Source of the DNA: Rhizobium sp. 2MFCol3.1
GTDB taxonomy: Bacteria; Pseudomonadota; Alphaproteobacteria; Rhizobiales; Rhizobiaceae
Length of the DNA stretch: 64,000 nt
Direction: 5' to 3'
NCBI RefSeq assembly: GCF_000377565.1
Contig: NZ_KB898360.1
Location: forward strand, 1 to 64,000
A model generated the notes under the pieces. That model had not been told where the DNA came from, ran no database searches, and worked only from the letters and a program-made list of their open reading frames with translations. Within the stretch, counting starts at the first letter, position 1. The number at the start of each line of letters is the position of its first letter. Position numbers and translations under genes: made by a program. Of this stretch, positions 1 to 7,444 are shown piece after piece.

Positions 1-363
1 ATCAAGGGGATCGGGGTGCGCAGCGCGCTTTGCCTCGTCATCCGCATGCCCGAGCTCGGCCATGCCGGCCGCAACGAGGTCGCCGCTCTTGCCGGTGTCG
101 CACCCTATGATGACGACAGCGGCAAGCATCGCGGCAGGCGCAGGATCCAGGGCGGTCGCGAAAGGCTGCGCAAGAGCCTGTTCATGTGCGCCTTCACCGC
201 CCGCCGGCACAATCCGGATCTGGCGGCCTTCTACAAGCGGTTGCGCGGCAACGGCAAGGAGCACCTGTGCGCGGTCATCGCGGTGGCCAGAAAACTCGTC
301 ATTCTCGCCAACACAATCCTCACCAGGCAGACCGAATGGACGCCGAAATATGTGAAAGGATGA
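1..363 (+). pseudogene. IS110-family transposase, C-terminal part cut by the window edge
   Basis: The reading frame is open from base 1, so the gene starts outside the window. The visible ~120 residues match the C-terminal Transposase_20 region of IS110-family (DEDD) transposases: a helix-hairpin-helix start (IKGIG), MPELG, an AALAGVAPYDDDSG block, a GGR-RLRKSLF block, NPDLAAFYKRL and a final ARKLVILANTIL helix. This part follows the catalytic RuvC-like half and helps bind DNA. Stop TGA is at 361-363 and a RIME-like repeat follows at once. Whether the full element is intact cannot be seen. IS110 elements usually lack clear terminal inverted repeats, and none was found here. Confidence 0.85.
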
Positions 364-364
364 G

Positions 365-478
365 ACATGGTTGCTCCCCGCTGGGGCGAAGGGAAGATGG
401 AGCGAGTGGCCGGCTCCGAGTCTCTTCTCCCCAGCGGGGAGAAGGTGCCGGCAGGCGGATGAGGGGGCCACTCGGCAC
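365..478. repeat. RIME-like intergenic mosaic repeat (copy 1)
   Basis: Two palindromes lie side by side. One has a CCCC-GCT-GGGG core near 376-386. The other is CTTCTCCCC (424-432) with GGGGAGAAG (436-444), followed by a GGTGCCGGCAGG... tail ending in GATGAGGGGG. Bases 441-467 are the exact reverse complement of 25822-25848, and the adjacent hairpin differs by one loop base, so this is a second copy of the element found in the sqd cluster. The form matches the rhizobial RIME family. It sits between the transposase remnant and the end of the GGDEF-EAL gene. Confidence 0.75.
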
Positions 479-515
479 ACCCTCTCCAAAACCACACCGA
501 ACTCACCACTCCCCC

Positions 516-2618
516 TCAAGCCGCCGTCGAAGCCACCAAGCCCCCGCCCGCAATCAACCGCTCCGCCTCCGCAAGCGGCATCGGCTTGCCCAGCAGATAC
601 CCCTGAACCTCGTGAAACCCCTCCTGGCGCAACCGCAGCAGTTGCGCGTCTGTCTCGATCCCTTCGGCCAGCGTCGTCGCGTTGAAGCCGGAGCCGATGC
701 CGACAACGGCGCGCACGATCGCCAGGTTGCCGGGATCGGTGTCGATGCCGGCGATGAAGCTGCGATCGAGCTTGATCTTGTCGAAGGCAAAGGCGCGCAG
801 GTAGCTGAAGGAGGAATAGCCGGTGCCGAAATCGTCGATGGCGATGCGGATGCCGAGTTCCTTCAGCGCCTTCAAGAGCGGCAGGCTCTGGCCGACATCG
901 GCGAGGAAAACCGATTCCGTGATCTCGATCTCCAGCCGCTCCGGCCGCAACCCGCTCTCGTCGAGCGCCGAGACGACGCTGGCAAGCAGGCTGGTGTGGC
1001 GAAACTGGCTGACCGAGAGATTGACGGCCACCTTGAGCTCAGACGGCCAGCGCGCCGCCGTGCGGCAGGCCTCGCGCAGCACCCATTCGCCGATCGCGAC
1101 GATCAGCCCGGTCTCTTCCGCAACGGGAATGAACTCCATCGGCGGCACCAGCCCGCGCTCCGGATGGTTCCAGCGGATCAGCGCCTCGAAGCCGCCGAGC
1201 CCGTCATTTTCCAGCTGCACGATCGGCTGGTAGTAGAGCTCGAACTGGTTCCTCTGCAGCGCCTCGCGCAGCTCCACCGTCAGCATGTGCCGGCGCTCGG
1301 CCTCGAGCCGCATCGAGGGCTCGTAGAAGCGATAGGTCGAGCGGCCGCTTTCCTTGGCGGCGTAGAGCGCGAGGTCGGCATGGCGCATGAGAACATCGTC
1401 GTCTTCCGCATGATCGGGCGCCAGCGCGATGCCGATGCTGCAGGTCACATGCTCGTTGACGCCATCGAGATCGAAGGGCGAAGACAGCGACGCAAGCAGC
1501 CGCTCGGCGAACCGCTCGATGCAACCGGCCTCCCGGAAGCCGACCACCAGCGCGAACTCGTCGCCGCCGAGACGCGCCACGAGATCGCCGTCGTCGGCAA
1601 GACCGGTCAGCCGCGCGGCCACCTGGCAGAGCAGCGCATCGCCGGCCGCATGGCCCTTGCTGTCATTGATATGCTTGAAGTGATCGACATCCAGATAAAG
1701 CAGAGCAACCGGCTTGTCGGCGGTGGCAAGCGAAGAGACGCGCTTGATGTGGTCGGCGAAGAAGGCGCGGTTCGGCAGGCCGGTCAGAACGTCGTGCATG
1801 GCCATATAGGCGAGCCGCGCCTCGACCGAGCGTTCCTCGGTTACATCCTGCGAGATGCCGAGCAGGTAGCGTGGGGCGCTGCCATCCGGCGACGGCAGAG
1901 CGCGCTTGACGGTTCTGAGGATACGCTGCTGACCATCTGAGCGCTGCATCGTCTCTTCGAAACTGATCGCCGCAGGCGCCGCGAAGGCCCGGGCATCCTG
2001 CTCGCGAAACGCTTCGGTCTGTTCGTCGTCGAAAAAGGTGCGATCGCTGCGGCCGACCACGTCGAGAGAATGGCGGCCGATGATGTCGCCGCAGGCTTCG
2101 TTGAAGAGAATATAAAGACCATCCGCGTCCATGTCCTTGACGAACACGCCGACCGGCAGGTTGTCGACGATGCTGTCCAGGAGCGAGCGCGTGTCGCTGA
2201 CCTCGCGATGCGCGGCATTCACCTCGGTCTGGTCCTGCACGATGGCAAGGATCGCATCACGGCCGTTGAAGCGCACGCCGCGGCCATAAGTCAGCACCTC
2301 GAGCATCGTGCCATCGGCCTTCAGATGCGTCCAGCGCTCGGCCCGCTCCATGTCGGACCGCGCATGCACGGCTGTCAGCATTCGCTGGCGCTCATGCGCA
2401 GGACGGATGTCGAGCACGGTCATGCCTTCATAGGCCTCCCGTGAATAGCCATAGAGATCGATGGCGGCATTGTTGACGATCAGGAAGCGCAACGTGTCGG
2501 GGTCGTAGACCCACATCGGCGACGGATGGGTTGCGAAGAGAGACTGGAAATCATCATTGGGAGTATCGGTCGAAACGAATGCTCTCTGAATACCTGTCAT
2601 AGGCAATATCACAATCAC
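516..2618 (-). CDS. PAS-PAS-GGDEF-EAL cyclic-di-GMP turnover protein
   Basis: A 700-residue soluble sensor protein with no obvious transmembrane segment. Two PAS domains (about 22-130 and 145-260) precede a GGDEF diguanylate cyclase domain with intact RLGGDEF, and an EAL phosphodiesterase domain with EALIRW, DDFGTGYSS and the expected acidic residues. Both catalytic signatures look intact, so it may be bifunctional, making or degrading c-di-GMP in response to PAS input. The inhibitory I-site (RxxD just before LVARLGGDEF) reads DDGD, so product inhibition is probably absent. The start is GTG at 2618; ATG at 2600 is an alternative, and neither has a strong Shine-Dalgarno. It stands alone. Confidence 0.9.
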   Translation of the reverse strand: MIVILPMTGIQRAFVSTDTPNDDFQSLFATHPSPMWVYDPDTLRFLIVNNAAIDLYGYSREAYEGMTVLDIRPAHERQRMLTAVHARSDMERAERWTHLKADGTMLEVLTYGRGVRFNGRDAILAIVQDQTEVNAAHREVSDTRSLLDSIVDNLPVGVFVKDMDADGLYILFNEACGDIIGRHSLDVVGRSDRTFFDDEQTEAFREQDARAFAAPAAISFEETMQRSDGQQRILRTVKRALPSPDGSAPRYLLGISQDVTEERSVEARLAYMAMHDVLTGLPNRAFFADHIKRVSSLATADKPVALLYLDVDHFKHINDSKGHAAGDALLCQVAARLTGLADDGDLVARLGGDEFALVVGFREAGCIERFAERLLASLSSPFDLDGVNEHVTCSIGIALAPDHAEDDDVLMRHADLALYAAKESGRSTYRFYEPSMRLEAERRHMLTVELREALQRNQFELYYQPIVQLENDGLGGFEALIRWNHPERGLVPPMEFIPVAEETGLIVAIGEWVLREACRTAARWPSELKVAVNLSVSQFRHTSLLASVVSALDESGLRPERLEIEITESVFLADVGQSLPLLKALKELGIRIAIDDFGTGYSSFSYLRAFAFDKIKLDRSFIAGIDTDPGNLAIVRAVVGIGSGFNATTLAEGIETDAQLLRLRQEGFHEVQGYLLGKPMPLAEAERLIAGGGLVASTAA

Positions 2619-2794
2619 ATGAATCTGATGGCTGATTCCGACGACTATAGTGAAAAAAACTAAATAAAATCAGAATCATAGTTCGCACAAACTTTAGGCG
2701 AACCGCCTTCGCTGTGTGCAGTACTAACCGCTTGTTATGATGTTTCGCGGCTTTTCTTCACACACTGGAAAGGTCTGCACAAAGATCGGCCAGA

Positions 2795-3217
2795 TCAGTG
2801 ATGGTTATGCGCGCACTGCCCGTGGTCGGCCAGAACCTCGATCACCCGGCACTGATCGACCCGCCCGTGACCGCACCCGGCGACCATCGCCTCCAGTTCC
2901 ACCTTCAGCGCCATCAGGCTGCGGATGCGCTGCTCGACATCGATAAGCCGCGCCTTGGCGATCGCGTCGGCCGAGGCGCAGGACTGGTTCGGATCGTCCT
3001 GCAGGATGAGAAGCGTGCGGATGGCATCGACTTCGAAGCCAAGTTCGCGGGCGTGGCGGATGAACACCAGGCGGCTGATGTCGGTGGGCTCGTAGGAGCG
3101 CTGATTGCCCTCGCTGCGACTTGGCGCGCTCAGCAGGCCGATGCCCTCGTAATAGCGGATCGTCGGCACCTTCACGCCGCTTTGGCGCGATGCTTCGCCG
3201 ATGGTGATTTTTTTCAT
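2795..3217 (-). CDS. MerR-family metal-responsive regulator (ZntR/CadR-like)
   Basis: About 140 residues. The N-terminal MerR helix-turn-helix reads ITIGEASRQSGVKVPTIRYYEGIGLL, followed by the second DNA-contact loop (RSYEPTDISRLVFIRHARELGF), a long dimerisation helix and a C-terminal metal loop with Cys and His residues (GCGHGRVDQC, then a Cys-Ala-His tail). This fits metal-sensing MerR proteins that twist a long-spaced promoter. It is divergent from the metal ATPase at 3301, and the operator lies between them. Two ATGs are adjacent (3220 and 3217); the AGGGGG Shine-Dalgarno is better spaced for 3217. The exact metal (Zn, Cd or Pb) is inferred from the neighbour. Confidence 0.88.
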   Translation of the reverse strand: MKKITIGEASRQSGVKVPTIRYYEGIGLLSAPSRSEGNQRSYEPTDISRLVFIRHARELGFEVDAIRTLLILQDDPNQSCASADAIAKARLIDVEQRIRSLMALKVELEAMVAGCGHGRVDQCRVIEVLADHGQCAHNHH

Positions 3218-3227
3218 CATTTCCCCC

Positions 3228-3258
3228 TTGCACCTCTAGTCGCTAGAGGATGTAGGAA
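3228..3258 (+). promoter_or_regulatory. MerR-type promoter/operator of the metal ATPase gene
   Basis: A -35 TTGCAC (3228-3233) and -10 TAGGAA (3253-3258) are separated by 19 bp, longer than normal, as in MerR-controlled promoters. A perfect dyad, CCTCTAG (3233-3239) TCG CTAGAGG (3243-3249), fills the spacer. It aligns well with the E. coli zntA operator pattern. The regulator gene starts just upstream on the other strand, so the site probably also controls merR. Confidence 0.75.
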
Positions 3259-3300
3259 GGATGCTCGTCAATGACAAGGAAGCCCATAAGGAAGCCGATG

Positions 3301-5601
3301 ATGAGCGACAGGATCGAGAAGCGCTACAGGGTCGAAGGCATGGATTGCGCCAGCTGCGCGGCCAAGATCGATACCGCCGTGCGCCGCGTCTCCGGCGTCG
3401 AGGACGTCTCGGTGTCGGTAACCTCTGGCACCATGACCGTGCGCCACGACGGCAGCAGCGACCTTGCCGCGATCGAAAAGAAGGTCATCGGCCTCGGCTA
3501 CGGCCTGCGCCCGTTGGCGACCACCGAGACACCCCGCCCGAGCGGCCACGGCGCCGAGCATGTGCACGGACCGGACTGCGGCCATGATCACGGACACAGC
3601 CACGCGCGGGACCACGTGCATGACGACCACGATCATGATCACCATGACCACGCACACGATCATGGCCACGACAGCCAAGGCGCCCCCGCCGAAATCGAAG
3701 GCCTGCATGGTCACGACCACGCGCCCATGTCCGGCCCATGGTGGCAGAGCCGCAAGGGCCGCCTGACGATCCTCTCGGGCGCCGCCCTCGTCATCGCCTA
3801 CATCGTCGGCCATCTCGTCCCATCGATCGCGCCCTATGCCTTTATCGCCGCGATGCTGGTCGGCCTCGTCCCGATCGCTCGCCGCGCGGTCATGGCCGCG
3901 CTGTCGGGCACGCCCTTCTCGATCGAGATGCTGATGACCATCGCCGCCGTCGGCGCCGTCATCATCCATGCCGGCGAGGAAGCCGCGACCGTGGTCTTCC
4001 TGTTCCTGGTCGGCGAACTGCTGGAAGGTGTGGCATCAGGCAAGGCGCGCGCCAGCATCCAGTCGCTAACGACGCTGGTGCCGAAAAGCGCCCTTCTCGA
4101 AGAGGGCGGCGCAACCCGTGAGGTGCCGGCCGAAACGCTTGCCGTCGGCTCGACCATTCTCGTGCGCCCCGGCGACCGCATCTCCGCCGATGGCATCATC
4201 CTCTCCGGCGAAAGCACGATCGACGAGGCACCGGTAACAGGCGAAAGCACGCCGGTGCGCAAGGGCGAAGGCGACGTCGTCTTCGCGGGAACGGTCAATG
4301 GCGACGCGGCATTGCGCGTCACGGTGACGGCCGCCGCCGCCGACAACACCATCGCCCGCGTCGTGCGCCTCGTGGAGGAAGCGCAGGAGAAGAAGGCGCC
4401 GACCGAGCGCTTCATCGACCGCTTCTCGCGCTATTACACGCCAGGCGTGGTCGTCGTTGCCGCCCTCGTCGCCATCCTGCCGCCGCTGGTTATGGGCGGC
4501 GCATGGGACGAGTGGATCTACAAGGGCCTTGCGATCCTATTGATCGGCTGCCCCTGTGCGCTCGTCATCTCCACGCCCGCCGCCATCGCCGCCTCGCTGT
4601 CATCAGGCGCGCGGCGCGGCCTGCTGCTCAAGGGCGGCGCGGTTCTTGAGACGCTGGGCAAGATCAACGCCGTGGCGCTCGACAAGACCGGCACGCTGAC
4701 CGAGGGCAAGCCTGTTGTCACCGACATATTGAGCTTCGGAAAGCCCGAGGCCGAGGTGCTGACCTATGCCGCGGCACTCGAGACCGGCTCCAGCCACCCG
4801 CTGGCGCTCGCCATCCTCGGCAGGGCCGCGCGCGACGCCATCGCCATTCCGCAGGCAACCGACGCCAAGGCGCTGGGCGGCAAGGGCGTGATCGCCACTG
4901 TGGCCGGCCAGCCGGTCTTCCTCGGCTCCCCCAAGGCCGCCGCCGAAATCGCGACACTCTCAGACGAGCAGCAGGCGCGCATCACGGGGCTCAACGACGA
5001 AGGCAAGACCGTCTCCGTGCTTGTCGTCGGCAACCAATTGGCCGGTGCCATCGCCATGCGCGACGAGCCGCGTGACGACGCCAAATCGGGCCTGAAGGCG
5101 CTGACCGACGCCGGCGTCAGGATCGTCATGCTGACGGGCGACAACGCCCGCACCGCCAACGCCATCGGCAAGGAGCTCGGCATCGAGGTCCGCGCCGAGC
5201 TGATGCCCGAGGACAAGCAGCGCATCGTCGGCGAGTTGCAGAAGAGCGGCCTGAAGGTCGCCAAGGTCGGCGACGGCATCAACGACGCGCCGGCGCTGGC
5301 TGCTGCCGATGTCGGCATCGCCATGGGCGGCGGCACGGATGTGGCGCTGGAAACCGCCGACGCCGCGATCCTTCACGGCCGCGTCTCCGACATCGCCGCC
5401 ATGATCGCGCTGTCGAAACGCACCATGCGCAACATCGGCGAAAACATCTCGATCGCGCTCGGCCTGAAGGCCGTCTTCCTGGTCACGACGATTGCCGGCA
5501 TCACCGGCCTCTGGCCCGCCATCCTCGCCGACACCGGCGCCACGGTGCTGGTGACGATCAACGCATTGCGATTGCTGCGGCCGGTTTCATCACAGGCTTA
5601 A
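3301..5601 (+). CDS. zntA: P1B-2-type heavy-metal ATPase (Zn/Cd/Pb exporter)
   Basis: About 766 residues. An N-terminal HMA domain carries the metal site MDCASC, followed by a long His/Asp-rich stretch (around 3590-3720) likely to bind Zn. The ATPase core shows TGES (actuator), the metal-site helix motif CPCALVIS, the phosphorylated Asp in DKTGTLTEG, an HP motif (SSHPLA) and GDGINDAPAL. The last membrane helix carries ADTGATVLVTINALRLL, typical of the Zn/Cd/Pb (P1B-2) group rather than Cu ATPases. The frame opens at 3271, but ATG 3301 (or 3298) follows AAGGAA at the right distance and leaves room for the promoter at 3228-3258. It acts in the inner membrane to detoxify metal. Confidence 0.92.
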   Translation: MSDRIEKRYRVEGMDCASCAAKIDTAVRRVSGVEDVSVSVTSGTMTVRHDGSSDLAAIEKKVIGLGYGLRPLATTETPRPSGHGAEHVHGPDCGHDHGHSHARDHVHDDHDHDHHDHAHDHGHDSQGAPAEIEGLHGHDHAPMSGPWWQSRKGRLTILSGAALVIAYIVGHLVPSIAPYAFIAAMLVGLVPIARRAVMAALSGTPFSIEMLMTIAAVGAVIIHAGEEAATVVFLFLVGELLEGVASGKARASIQSLTTLVPKSALLEEGGATREVPAETLAVGSTILVRPGDRISADGIILSGESTIDEAPVTGESTPVRKGEGDVVFAGTVNGDAALRVTVTAAAADNTIARVVRLVEEAQEKKAPTERFIDRFSRYYTPGVVVVAALVAILPPLVMGGAWDEWIYKGLAILLIGCPCALVISTPAAIAASLSSGARRGLLLKGGAVLETLGKINAVALDKTGTLTEGKPVVTDILSFGKPEAEVLTYAAALETGSSHPLALAILGRAARDAIAIPQATDAKALGGKGVIATVAGQPVFLGSPKAAAEIATLSDEQQARITGLNDEGKTVSVLVVGNQLAGAIAMRDEPRDDAKSGLKALTDAGVRIVMLTGDNARTANAIGKELGIEVRAELMPEDKQRIVGELQKSGLKVAKVGDGINDAPALAAADVGIAMGGGTDVALETADAAILHGRVSDIAAMIALSKRTMRNIGENISIALGLKAVFLVTTIAGITGLWPAILADTGATVLVTINALRLLRPVSSQA

Positions 5602-5814
5602 GACTATGTTAACAGCACGCGTGGCGCGCATTTTCCCTTGAATTTTGAGGAGTGAAGAGCGCCACGCTCCGCAGGGCGTGTATTCGCTATGCAATTCAAC
5701 GAGATACAATTTTAGATCATTAAATTTTTCTTAAAGAGCGACGGCTGTTTGAGAGATTTTCGCAACGGGTTGCCTCTATCCGGCGCGAGTCATTCAATTT
5801 TCAAGGCTTCGCAT

Positions 5815-6588
5815 ATGTTACTAGACGGCATATTTTATCCCAATCAATCCTCCGGAGCATCGAGTTCCACCACAAGCCCATCGCAAAGCGCCTCGGAAAC
5901 ATCGCCCCCATCCGAGCAATCCGCCTCCCCTTCCCCGGCAAGCAATGAGCCTATCAGCTACCCGCCGGAGGAAACGGACGACCAGACCTACACCGCCCAG
6001 CCGCAGACCGAGCCTGAGCCCGAAGCATCGGCTCCGGCCGAACCTGACGCGCAGCCAGCACCCGCGCCTCAGGCATCGGCTGCCGACGATACGCAGCAGG
6101 CAGCCTCCACGAAGCCAGCAAGCGATCCGGTGACCACAGCCAAGGCCAGCGAGCCGGCTGGACAACCGGCACCGGAAAGCCAACCGGCTTCCGCCGCCGA
6201 GCCCACACCGACAGAGCCGCAGCAGAACGCGGCCGCCACGCCCGCCAACGACAACAGTGCCTCGGCACCGGCTTCCGGTACCGGCGCGACCAGCGGCACT
6301 GCTCCCGTTGCAACACCGTTGCCGACGTCTCCGACGCACACCGCAAGCGCCTCGGCCTCGAAGGCATCGACGACACCATCAAGCACCGCCACCAAGGGCG
6401 ACGATATCGACCTCACCGATCTGCTGAAGAAGCAGGCGGAACAGACAAGCCAATCCGAGCGGCTCCGGTCGATGTTCGCGGACGGTTCGACCGGCGCGGC
6501 CTCGCCATTCCTGTCGCTCTTCGGCGTCGAAGCAGGCAGCGAGCAGAGCCGCGTCAACGCCGTCACGCTTCTCTACCAGCAGTTTTGA
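5815..6588 (+). CDS. Pro/Ser/Ala-rich low-complexity protein of unknown function
   Basis: About 257 residues. After a short N-terminus (MLLDGIFYPNQSS) it consists largely of Ser, Pro, Ala, Thr, Glu and Gln, without a clear repeat unit and probably disordered. The last ~55 residues are more ordinary (LTDLLKKQAEQTSQ... ending LLYQQF) and may fold. There is no signal peptide or membrane helix. The frame extends to TTG 5749, but ATG 5815 is preferred because the extra residues look random. A strong hairpin follows at 6625. I do not recognise a family. Confidence 0.6.
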   Translation: MLLDGIFYPNQSSGASSSTTSPSQSASETSPPSEQSASPSPASNEPISYPPEETDDQTYTAQPQTEPEPEASAPAEPDAQPAPAPQASAADDTQQAASTKPASDPVTTAKASEPAGQPAPESQPASAAEPTPTEPQQNAAATPANDNSASAPASGTGATSGTAPVATPLPTSPTHTASASASKASTTPSSTATKGDDIDLTDLLKKQAEQTSQSERLRSMFADGSTGAASPFLSLFGVEAGSEQSRVNAVTLLYQQF

Positions 6589-6624
6589 CGGTTTAGCCGC
6601 GGGCTCCCGCCGCCACCGATGACA

Positions 6625-6654
6625 AAGCCCGGCGCAGCCTTCCGCGCCGGGCTT
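6625..6654 (+). terminator. Stem-loop terminator after the Pro/Ser-rich gene
   Basis: Perfect 11-bp stem AAGCCCGGCGC (6625-6635) with GCGCCGGGCTT (6644-6654) and an 8-base loop. The T-run is short, so it is a strong hairpin with modest rho-independent character. Confidence 0.6.
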
Positions 6655-6747
6655 TCGCGTTTCGGCGCTGCAACCGGAAAGTGGCGCCTGCCACATTCTG
6701 GAACCTATCTCTTCTTCACGCGTTAGTGATTGAGGAGGAGAAGCACC

Positions 6748-7068
6748 ATGACCAATGATTTCAATCGTCCGAATGCCGCGAACACCCCACCGGCGAAGAG
6801 TTCGTCGAAGACGATGTGGGTTGCAATCGCACTTCTGGTCGTCATCGTCGCCCTGGCGGCAACCTATTGGCCAAGGGGCGCTTCGGCTCCCACGGCAACC
6901 GCGCCGAGCGTAACGGCACCCGTGACCAAACCCGCGGCACCGGCAACGCCGCCCGCCTCGCAGGCCACCCCGCCGGCTGCAACACCGCCGGCAGCGACAC
7001 CTGCCCCGGCAACACCAGCGCCCACGACCCCGGCTCCCGCAACGCCGGCTCCCGCGAACCCGCAGTAA
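6748..7068 (+). CDS. Small membrane-anchored Pro/Ala-rich protein
   Basis: About 106 residues. A polar N-terminus (~25 residues, TNDFNRPNAANTPPAKSSSK) is followed by one transmembrane helix (MWVAIALLVVIVALAATYW) and a tail made almost entirely of Ala, Pro and Thr, with ATPAPATPAP-type repeats. The topology suggests an inner-membrane anchor with a rigid periplasmic Pro/Ala rod. ATG 6748 follows GGAGGAG at good spacing, so the TTG at 6730 is not used. A terminator follows directly. The function is unknown. Confidence 0.75.
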   Translation: MTNDFNRPNAANTPPAKSSSKTMWVAIALLVVIVALAATYWPRGASAPTATAPSVTAPVTKPAAPATPPASQATPPAATPPAATPAPATPAPTTPAPATPAPANPQ

Positions 7069-7091
7069 AGCCGGTTCGATCGCAGATAACG

Positions 7092-7121
7092 AAAAGCCCG
7101 CCAGTTCAGGCGGGCTTTTTT
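7092..7121 (+). terminator. Rho-independent terminator
   Basis: AAAAGCCCGCC (7092-7102), loop AGTTCA, GGCGGGCTTTT, then further T residues. A textbook terminator for the Pro/Ala-rich gene that can also serve the minus-strand entericidin-like gene at 7139. Confidence 0.85.
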
Positions 7122-7138
7122 GCATGCGTGACCGATGC

Positions 7139-7291
7139 TTAGTTCTGGCCGGCCTTCAGCACCCGGTGCGTGCTGTCATCGACGGCATTACCCATCTGGC
7201 GGCCGTCCTTTGCAAGGCCGTTGGCGGTGTTGGCGCAGGACGACAGCGCCAGCAGCGAGGTGAGCGCAATGGCAACGGCAAATCGTGTCAT
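7139..7291 (-). CDS. Entericidin-like small lipoprotein
   Basis: About 50 residues. The N-terminus MTRFAVAIALTSLLALSSC is a lipoprotein signal peptide with lipobox ALSSC. The short mature part (CANTANGLAKDGRQMGNAVDD...) has the Asn-Thr, Gly-Lys-Asp and amphipathic-helix pattern of the entericidin EcnA/EcnB family. ATG 7291 follows GGGAG; a longer frame to 7324 has no such signal. Related proteins are cell-envelope lipoproteins, and a toxic or bacteriolytic role is known only for a few of them. Confidence 0.75.
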   Translation of the reverse strand: MTRFAVAIALTSLLALSSCANTANGLAKDGRQMGNAVDDSTHRVLKAGQN

Positions 7292-7389
7292 GAAAATCTC
7301 CCTAATGATCGGCCGGAGCGGCACGCGATCAGGTAGATAGCGCCGGCCCGCCTGTGATCAACGCCGCCACGCAAGCCTCAAAACAGAAA

Positions 7390-7415
7390 ACCCGGCACAG
7401 TCGCCTGCGTCGGGT
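7390..7415 (-). terminator. Terminator downstream of serA
   Basis: On the minus strand ACCCGACGCAG pairs (with two mismatches) with CTGTGCCGGGT, followed by TTTTCTGTTTT. It lies 30 bp after the serA stop and ends the serine operon. Confidence 0.65.
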
Positions 7416-7444
7416 CTCTTCACATCTTCCCTGGGAGGAAAGCC

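Noticed and set aside
186-1940. 584-residue plus-strand frame
   Set aside because: It runs antisense to the PAS-GGDEF-EAL gene; its Arg/Gln/Asp-rich, motif-free translation is typical of a GC-rich shadow frame.
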